A stretch of DNA of 64,000 nt from Pteria penguin. Its lineage: Eukaryota; Mollusca; Bivalvia; Pterioida; Pteriidae. The number at the start of each line of letters is the position of its first letter. The first letter of the stretch is position 1. Positions 56,640-64,000 of this stretch are shown piece after piece. Both the position numbers and the translations under genes were made by a program. The DNA is taken from positions 28,104,349 to 28,168,348 of the forward strand of contig CM068586.1 in assembly GCA_035048485.1 (NCBI GenBank), written 5' to 3'. The notes below the pieces were generated by a model. That model saw only the letters and a program-made list of their open reading frames with translations. It did no database searches and was not told the origin of the DNA.

Positions 56640-57045
56640 GTGGCAACCAAATTTAATTAGCAAAAGTATTTTTGTAAGTAGTTCGATCGTTAAGGTCAAG
56701 ATCGAAGCGTAAAAAAATTGTAATGAAAGTTGTTCTTGTTATCACAAGAAATACATACTATCTCTTACTGTTCATAAGTTATAACCACTGTGAAAGCTTT
56801 TTAAAAAGCAAACTTGTCAAACATCAAAGGCAGGGTAACAAATATAAATATAAAAATATTCGTATCCTTGAAAGGTCTTGACACAAATAATATACATCTG
56901 AAATATTAAAATCATGTCTCAAATGGTTTTAAATTTATGATCCCGGTTAAAGATTTTGTTTCCAACAACGACGACAACAACAACATCGACGACGACGACG
57001 CCGAGGGTATGACAATAACTATACGGAAATTCGTCCCGGCAAATT
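56640..57045 (+). repeat. GGTCA-rich dispersed tandem repeat, duplication copy 1
   Basis: gttcataagttataaccact, gaaaggtcttgacacaaata, then cgccgagggtatgacaataa and attcgtcccggcaaa. A gac trinucleotide run (gacgacgacgacg) precedes the end. Confidence 0.75.
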
Positions 57046-57624
57046 AAAAGAGAACTTTCCAAGTAACTGCAACATTAACGTGTGATATTAGAGTATCTTC
57101 ATTACAATTATACATCACTACGTTTTCAGTTGCTCCTTAGAACAATGCGAACATGATTCACTTTCGGCTTTTTACAACACTTTCTAGGTTTTCCATCATT
57201 TTAACCATTCTGCCGATATGGAAAAAGAATTATGAAATCGTATGATTTTTGTCAAAATCCATACCACAATTATAACACTTTTTCATGGTGAAATACCTGG
57301 TAAAGGGTACACACACGATTTCATGAACTGTTTTACATTATTCCATGATGATCTAACGTATTAATCATCAAATATTTTTGTGAAGTCCATGTATATAAAG
57401 ATATTCCTCTAAAATATGATGAAACCACCTGCTGTTTTGTTTACACTGTTATCACATTATACATATGATTATATTAAATAATGCAACTTTTTTTCTGTCA
57501 GCAAATGTTGTCGAAAAAAAAAAGAAAATTTTTTATCTAAATTAATTTTGAATACAAAACGATATACTTTACCCTTTATTGGAAATAAGCCAGAGGCATT
57601 TTGAATTTTCATACCATTAATTAA

Positions 57625-57850
57625 CCGGTGTGACTGAGTGCATGAGGTGATAAGCCGTAAGCTGAAAGGTCACGGATTCGTAAAAACGGAGACCCCGTGT
57701 CACGGGAGGCGTGGCACGAAAGAGATCTCTCACTGTTTGAGTTGGTTCTGTTGTAAAGGTATAAACTACTGTGCAATGCATCGGGCAGATGCCGTAACTA
57801 TATACTGAAATAATTGTGGAGTTACGTGAAAGCAATAATCAATGAATCAA
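57625..57850 (+). mobile_element. Degraded SINE (family A), duplication copy 2
   Basis: Same truncated SINE as at 54487. It retains gagaccccgtgtcacgggag and gcaatgcatcgggcagatgc, so it is slightly closer to the intact family. Confidence 0.75.
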
Positions 57851-57947
57851 TCATTTCATAGTTTAAGATGGTTCCAGTTTAGGACTAACAAACCTTTTTC
57901 CCTCGATCTTATAAGTTAATAGAGATTTATTAAGTTAATGTTCGAAG

Positions 57948-58143
57948 TTCTTTTAACCACACCATTTGTTTGGCTTTTGTCAAATTAAATGATCGTCCTA
58001 AGTCGGTATCGTAATTGCACTATAATCAAATATTTTTGTAATGTGTTATATATGCTAGTATATTATTGATATTCATGTATTGTATAGCTCCATGGTGATT
58101 TTTGCCACATAACAGAGCCAGTAACTCCTCTTTTTTCTTTTAT
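57948..58143 (+). mobile_element. RT-element 3'-tail segment present only in copy 2
   Basis: Close match to 1460-1643, from acacca.ttgtttggcttttg through cctaagtcggtatcgtaatt to gccagtaactcctctttttt plus ctttt. Missing from copy 1 between taatgttc and tattataatc. Confidence 0.8.
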
Positions 58144-58149
58144 AATTCT

Positions 58150-58560
58150 TAATGACTATTTTCGAAAAGGCAGATTTCCCTGAATGGATAATCGACGTCT
58201 TTATTGTTATCATTTCTCTTCAGAAGATGTTTCTCTTGACTTCGTGTTCTTGTCTCCTTCATGTGTTCATGCGTATATATTTATGTATTTACCTCCTCGA
58301 CTCGAAAAGTTGTTGCAGGACTTTTGCAACGGGTGTTGCAGAAAACCAGGGGACGCTTACTCCTCCCGGGCACCTGGTCTCACCTCGATTTTATTGGGGT
58401 TTGCATTTGTCTGAATATGGCACTATACACGATATTGTCCTTTTATTCCACGGACTATCAGATATGGTTTACCCTTCGGTACTACTTCGTTTTTTACTTC
58501 GAAGCAAATCCCATCACAGTTTAAGTAATGTAATCGTGGAGCACATAATTAACCAACAAA
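58150..58560 (+). mobile_element. RT-element 3'-tail block, duplication copy 2
   Basis: Paralogue of 54785-55210. Carries gttgcaggacttttgcaacg and the cggactatcagatatggttt end. Confidence 0.7.
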
Positions 58561-59580
58561 CGCTGAACGAAGGAATGTTCATAAATTAGGAAAAAAATAA
58601 AGGAAAAGCAAACCTTCTTACAGGAATTGTATAGAATTGAAAGCTATTTCCTCATATCTTTGTCAGTCTTTATGCCAATTTGCAATTCAAGATATATATA
58701 TATTTTTAATTTTATTAAACCATGGATCTCAAGATAGCTAATGGTATAGTACTTCTGGCTTATTGCTTTTTATTCTTATTCGCTTTTGGTTGACGCAACA
58801 GATTTTTCGTTCAATTTTTATATGAAAAAAGGCAATACATACATATGATAAGTATAAAACTTTAATTGAGAAAGCCTTACTGTAAATACTTAGCCTTATT
58901 ATGTTTTACCGCAATCAGGTTTAATATTCAAGAATAGCAGCAAGGAAATTTGAACTACTGAAGAAACGATATGTCTTGAAATATTCAGTAGGCTTAATAT
59001 AAAATGAGGTTTCCCATTAAATTTTGATGAGCCTTAATATAATAACGACTGTACTTATTACTATACGCTAATGAAGACTTACCTTTGAGAAGACAGCCTT
59101 ATAATTTCTAATTATAATGAAGGATATGTGATTCATTTATTGGATTGCTATGTGCAGTGCTCTTTGTGTGTTACGCTCGCGTTTACATACTCATTATCTT
59201 ATTGAGAAACAATTTCGTATATTTTAATTATATATTGATTTTTCCATATCTTGAACGAAAAGTCCAGAGCAGTTATAAGGTATGGTATAATGTACTAATG
59301 TAATGCAACAGAAAAGAGGTCTCACACAGCTGTGTAACAAAATTTCCACGGAAATGTTAACGAAAAGGTTAATCTTTTGATATGTAACTTGTAGGGGGCA
59401 TTGGCACGATATATGAGGTACGCCCCTAGACGTCATACATCAAAATACATTATCATGTAAGCTGGTATACCAACCGTATTTTCACTGGTTCAATCAGTGT
59501 ATATGCATTTCATTAAATTTACGTAGAGAGTTAATGTTGTTATCACATTTTTGTTTTTATTTACAAATTAAATCTTTGTT

Positions 59581-59650
59581 GGGCTGGTTCATAGGACGAG
59601 GTGTTTACTTCAAGACTGAGAAGTTTCGGGTTCGAATCCCTTGATGGGCA
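59581..59650 (+). repeat. tRNA-like repeat, duplication copy 2
   Basis: Same sequence as 55931-56000 with a few substitutions; box B cgggttcgaatccc. Confidence 0.5.
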
Positions 59651-59977
59651 CATCGGTATTAATAATACACAAGGCTAAAATTGTCGAAAATATAGTGTGG
59701 AACTCAATTAATTTTATGAAAAAAGAAAATTTGATTAAGGAAAGTGCTAAGCACGAGGGAGAAATCTTGAGTTTTCTAATAATTTACACAAATTTAGTAA
59801 ATTTAGGAATCTGAATAATAAAAGAACTAAGCACGATGAACATATTCCTTATTTTCTAATAATTTACACATTTTCAATAAACTGAGAAGTTTATTTCTGC
59901 ACCACAGCAGGAATCTTCTTTCACGACCTTGGTAACTTCACGACCTTGATGTCCACCCTGGTACCTATTTGTCCACC

Positions 59978-61330
59978 TACTCACAAAAATATTATCAGAA
60001 ATTAAATCTGGCCTTCATAGATATTGCGAAACAGTATATTCCAGAAGTGGAATTAATCAAATGTGGATCCTTAAAAATTCAAAAGAGTTGTTAGAACATC
60101 TAAAATCAAAAAGTTTTATTAAGATTCACTCCATCAAGTCTTTTGACTTTTCGACTCTGTACACAACGATCCCTCATCAGAAATTAAAAGACAGATTAGC
60201 GGAAATTATTCAAAATGTATTTACTAGTAAAAACGGAAGCCGCAAATTCAAATATATAGTAATAGGCCACGATAAAACTTACTTTGTTAGGGAAAATTCT
60301 GATTCCAAAAATAAATACACTGAAACAGCTGTCATTCAGATGTTGAACTTTCTTATCGATAACATTTTTGTGGTGTTTGGAGGTAAGGTTTTTCAACAAA
60401 TTGTCGGCATTCCAATGGGCACTAACTGTGCTCCGCTTCTGGCTGACATATTCCTTTATTCATACGAAGCTGAGTTCATTCAGTCTTTGCTTTCGCAAGG
60501 AAAAAAACAATTGGCTCTTGGCTTCAATTTTACTTACAGATATATAGATGACTTGCTTTCAATTAATAATCCTTCATTCGCGGATTACCTTAGCATCATC
60601 TATCCAAGTGAACTGGAGGTCAAAGAAACCACAGAAACTAGTAATTCTACTTCGTATTTAGATATTATGTTGTCTTTCGACATTAATGGTCAATTGAACA
60701 CCTCACTCTATGACAAACGTGACGATTTCAATTTCGCTATCACAAACTTTCCTTTCATAAGTAGCAACATTCCATCATCGCCCGCATACGGCGTATTCAT
60801 ATCTCAGTTAATACGTTATTCCAGAGCATGTTCAAATTACAATGACTTTGTTCTATGGGCTAGGCGACTTTCAGTTAAGCTGCTCAACCAGGGTTATATA
60901 TGTGCTAGACTAGCATCGTCACTGAGGAAGTTCTACGGTCGTTACGAGACTCTTATTACTCCATATGATATCTCGTTATCCAGACTTTTAAATGATATTC
61001 TGGACTGAGACCGATTCCGATCACTTTACACAGATTTGACACCTTCTATACTAGAAGGTTACCTACTTCGACTTCTCCATATATAGATACATATGGAATT
61101 CACACGATTTGACTCTTTCTACGGGGTATATGTGACGGGTGTTGCTAGCAAGCAGGAGATGCTCACTCTCCCCGGGCACCTGATCTCACTCCATCACAGG
61201 GGTTCACATATGCTCTTCAAGTAGACATATTTTGTTATTTTCCATTTGTTTTTCATTTTCACTGATTTTGTATGTCCTATGGTTTCATGATTTTTGGACT
61301 TGTGGTTTGGATTTATCCATCATCTTTACA
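59978..61330 (+). mobile_element. 5'-truncated RT element, insertion defined by the empty paralogous site
   Basis: In copy 1, gtccac is followed at once by cttggtaccttgttgtaact. In copy 2 the same flanks are separated by 1353 bp. The insert begins inside the RT coding frame and ends ggatttatccatcatcttta plus ca. It contains the 3' block gtgacgggtgttgctagcaa shared with the other tail copies. No clear target-site duplication is visible. Confidence 0.88.
60061..61008 (+). CDS. Reverse transcriptase fragment of the inserted element
   Basis: 315 residues from the first ATG. The frame is open from 59980, and the preceding residues (EIKSGLHRYCETVYSRSGIN) also fit the family, so the true N-terminus is lost. 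Motif A is SFDFSTLYTTIPHQKL. The motif B region is QQIVGIPMGTNCAPLLADIF, and motif C is YRYIDDLLSI with its catalytic Asp pair. A conserved C-terminal part, SSPAYGVFISQLIRYSRAC ... LSRLLNDIL, follows. No endonuclease domain is present in the remaining sequence. The RT resembles Penelope-like/non-LTR enzymes. The reading frame is intact, which suggests a recent insertion, but the element is truncated and probably immobile alone. Confidence 0.85.
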   Translation: MWILKNSKELLEHLKSKSFIKIHSIKSFDFSTLYTTIPHQKLKDRLAEIIQNVFTSKNGSRKFKYIVIGHDKTYFVRENSDSKNKYTETAVIQMLNFLIDNIFVVFGGKVFQQIVGIPMGTNCAPLLADIFLYSYEAEFIQSLLSQGKKQLALGFNFTYRYIDDLLSINNPSFADYLSIIYPSELEVKETTETSNSTSYLDIMLSFDINGQLNTSLYDKRDDFNFAITNFPFISSNIPSSPAYGVFISQLIRYSRACSNYNDFVLWARRLSVKLLNQGYICARLASSLRKFYGRYETLITPYDISLSRLLNDILD

Positions 61331-61552
61331 TTGGTAACTTGTTGTAACTGCTACAGCGACACATTGGATCAATTTCGTATTTAAGAAAGTCGACTGAACC
61401 GATAAAGTATTTTGACTAGTATACTTGATTTTACATCAATGGTGATTTAGTTCCCTCAATAAGTACTTGTAGTAGATTGATGACATTCCTGATATTATAA
61501 GTCTTGTATTGACAAAATTACAGTAGTTCGTTTCGATTTGTTGCTTGCAAAG

Positions 61553-61767
<215 letters not shown>

Positions 61768-61889
61768 ATATCTGTAAACAAACATTTTGTGTAAAGTGTT
61801 CATGTCACCATGCAGAGGAAACATACAAATAGAATTATTCCTTAGAAGAACAAAAGGTGTTAGAAGATTACAGAGCTCTTCGTGGCAAC

Positions 61890-62275
61890 CAAATTTAATT
61901 AGCAAAATTGTTTTTGTAAGTAGTTCAATCGTTAAGGTCAAGGTCAAAACGTAAAAATATTGTAATGAAAGGTTTTGTCACAAGAAATACATGCTATCTC
62001 TTACTGTTCATAAGTTATGACCAAGGTTAAAGCTTTTTAAAAGTAGGTCAAACTTCAAAGTCAAGGTAGCAAATATAAATGCAAAAAATATTGGTATCCA
62101 ATGAAAGGACTTGACACAAGGAATACACATGTGAAACATTAAAGTCATGTCTCTAATGGTTTTAAATCTATGATCCAGGTCTATGTTTTTGTTTGCGGAC
62201 GACGGCGACAACAACAACGACGACGACGACGCCGAGGGTATGACAATAACTATACAGAAATTCGTCCCGGTAAAT
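61890..62275 (+). repeat. GGTCA-rich dispersed tandem repeat, duplication copy 2
   Basis: Paralogue of 56640-57045, with gttcataagttatgaccaag and gaaaggacttgacacaagga, ending cgacgccgagggtatgacaa. Confidence 0.75.
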
Positions 62276-62481
62276 TAAAAGAGAACTTTCCAAGTAACTG
62301 CAACATTAACGTGTGATATTAGAGTATCTTCATTACAATTATATATCATTACGTTTTCAGTTGCTCCTCAGAGCAAAGCGAACAGGATTCACTTTCGGCT
62401 TTTTTACAACACTTTCTAGGTTTTCCATCATTAGAACCATTCTGCCGATATGGATAGTAATAATAAGAAGAAGAACAAGAA

Positions 62482-62655
62482 TGTTGAAGGTTGATTGGTG
62501 TTTTACGTCGCTTTCAACAATATTTCAGTTATATCGCGACATGGAAGCAGGAGGTTACCAGCCTCTTAAACATAGTGGCGCAACCCGGGAATCGAACTCG
62601 GATCGTCGGCGCCGCAAGCCAAGCGCTTAACCACTACACCACGCCTGCCCCTAGA
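62482..62655 (-). mobile_element. tRNA-derived SINE (family B), minus orientation
   Basis: Reverse complement of the copy at 30671: ttgattggtgttttacgtcg first, gaggttaccagcctcttaaa in the middle, and the head ccgcaagccaagcgcttaac then cactacaccacgcctgcccc. It follows immediately after the end of the duplicated segment. An AAT microsatellite (62655-62700) adjoins it. Confidence 0.9.
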
Positions 62656-62974
62656 ATAATAATAATAATAATAATAATAGTAATAATAATAATAATCATA
62701 GTAATGATGATGACGTTTAATAAGTCCTCTATAAGTATATTACATAACGAGGCTTCAGAGCAGAGTACAACATACATACAGCTTTAAAATATGGAAATGC
62801 AAATCCCGGGTAGCAAACTTTAAACAGTTTTCAATGAAGGCCGAACAAAGTTTTCAATGGATGTTGAAGCCTATAGCCAATGTCTCATTTAAAGTATTGA
62901 AAATCGGATCAAAAAGGGAATAAGACACAGTTTAAGGATTTGAAAATGTGTATATATGAAACTGATGTATTTAC

Positions 62975-63055
62975 AGAAGAAAAAAGAGGAGTTACTGGCT
63001 CAGTTATGTGGCAGAAGTCACCATGGAGCTATAGAATACATGAATATCAATAATA
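62975..63055 (-). mobile_element. Inverted RT-element 3'-end fragment
   Basis: aaaaaagaggagttactggc, tcagttatgtggcagaagtc and accatggagctatagaatac are the reverse complement of 1545-1643 and 58060-58140. Confidence 0.8.
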
Positions 63056-63059
63056 TAAC

Positions 63060-63650
63060 AAAAAAAGATATTAATACCATTTAAATGAACTTAATAGTGT
63101 TCGATGCGTCAAAAGTTAGATAAATATTTCTAGCGTTGATTCATTAATGTACAGTAATAAAAACAAACTGATAGAGGTTTCACAACTCCTCGATGTTTTT
63201 AACATTTCGGTTGCTCTTACCTCTGAATCCTGATTCTTATACTTGTTCAAACTGCGCGAACATATTACTTCTTCGAAGGAGTGTCATGCATTCGAATTGA
63301 ATTGAGAACTAGTCGTCTAATTCGAGTGAGAAGACTTACAGAATTCTTGATGCGTTTAAAGTGTTTTTCCAAGCTGTTTAGATTCATAATACAGTACAGG
63401 AGATACATGGTATCGTTCCAGTTTTTTACTATCTCCTCTGAATGCTCTAACAGGACATTACATTTGTGTTATAATGTGAGAGGTACATTTAAATGTCTTT
63501 GTGAAATAAAATAATATTTCACACAATTCCTAAAACATATTACACATTCTATCTTTGGAAAATGAATGACTCTATCAAATTTATAATACAGGTTAAAATA
63601 TGAAAATCACTGCCGCGAGGTATTGTAATTTATGTTGTGTTATGATTCCG
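63060..63650. other. Unexplained stretch, no gene supported
   Basis: A 77-codon frame at 63281-63514 has no recognisable domain. No repeat family identified. Confidence 0.4.
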
Positions 63651-63654
63651 ATCA

Positions 63655-63825
63655 CTTCACGCCGAAGTCAGATATCATGGCAAGCTTAATACGTGGAAGA
63701 TCACTCACTGCTTCCTGTGGGCCAGATGAAATGGTATACATTTCTGTGTAACGGATCAGGCAGATGTTGTCACCATATACGTGAAATAATCTTGGATGAC
63801 GCAAAATAATCAATCAATCAAAGAC
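63655..63825 (+). mobile_element. SINE (family A) 3' portion
   Basis: gatcactcactgcttcctgt, then cggatcaggcagatgttgtc, accatatacgtgaaataatc and an atcaatcaatc tail. The tRNA head is lost. Confidence 0.8.
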
Positions 63826-63904
63826 AAAAGATTTATTAGGCCCCTTTATAACAATATGCAGACCTTTCTTTAAGTGTTGTACTCTGATATACATAGCATT
63901 GGGA

Positions 63905-64000
63905 TTTCTATCACGGTCCTTTTGTAAATCTTCTCCGGGGAGTTAAGACCCTAAACCACGTCCCCCCTGTTAGTCGGAAAAACTGCAGAACGGGGGCGTT
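63905..64000 (-). repeat. Possible RT-tail fragment at the window edge
   Basis: cttctccggggagttaagac ... cccccctgttagtcgg recalls the gacctcgtcccctctgactg plus ttagtcgg block at 1185-1210. Cut by the window end. Confidence 0.4.

Larger units (their letters stand above)
54227..57222 (+). repeat. Segmental duplication, copy 1
   Basis: Collinear with 57367-62453 from aaatatttttgtgaagccca to accattctgccgatatgg. Contains a SINE fragment (54487-54700), an RT 3'-tail block (54820-55200), a tRNA-like repeat (55931-56000) and a GGTCA-rich repeat (56640-57045). It lacks the RT insertion, and its AT run is only about 10 bp. Confidence 0.9.

Noticed and set aside
54785..58589. Repeated ~75-145-codon plus-strand frames with LPPRLEKLLQDFC
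   Set aside because: Near-identical in three places because they are RT-element 3' tails; the frames shift between copies and have no upstream coding continuity.

Overview
The window reads as AT-rich animal nuclear DNA, most likely from a bivalve mollusc. The genes are split into short exons with consensus GT/AG borders. Introns and intergenic DNA are packed with tRNA-derived SINEs, reverse-transcriptase (RT) element fragments, hairpin elements, minisatellites and long AT/GAT microsatellites. The repeat types (SINEs ending in a GACGTAAAAC-like segment plus ATC-rich tail, 'GGTCA-rich' tandem repeats, 'AGCTCACCTGAGC' elements) are ones I associate with bivalve genomes. The assignment is by eye and no species is claimed.

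Four protein-coding genes can be assembled exon by exon with consistent splice phases. (1) 1662-12261, plus: a sodium/solute symporter of the SLC5 (SGLT) family, 14 exons, lacking only its N-terminal exon(s). (2) 14020-18209, plus: a small secreted PAN/apple plus C-type-lectin-like protein, 3 exons, 236 residues. (3) 23354-33191, minus: a five-exon, 386-residue protein that I do not recognise. (4) 36123-46203, minus: a secreted protein with seven thrombospondin-type-1-like repeats, six of them in identical 144-nt exons, followed by one von Willebrand factor A domain, 10 exons, 628 residues.

The left edge (1-1643) is a decayed RT element with its 3' tail, lying directly against the first visible SLC5 exon. 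18.8-23.3 kb is an intergenic repeat zone with a nested element and two SINEs that have clear target-site duplications. 33.2-36.1 kb holds a long palindrome and no gene. 46.3-64 kb holds no gene I can support. Its main feature is a diverged tandem segmental duplication (54.2-57.2 kb versus 57.4-62.5 kb). The second copy received a 5'-truncated RT element (59978-61330), a SINE and a large AT-microsatellite expansion, and the first copy preserves the pre-insertion site.

The genes do not form a pathway: one is a membrane transporter, two look secreted and one is unknown. The most notable structural signals are a 28-bp minisatellite that has amplified the exon 2/intron 2 splice donor of the lectin gene about 32 times, the two-cysteine TSP1 array joined to a vWA domain, a mobile-element tail that appears to supply the polypyrimidine tract of an SLC5 exon, and the filled/empty RT insertion site within the duplication. 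I found nothing that amounts to a clearly new biological system.
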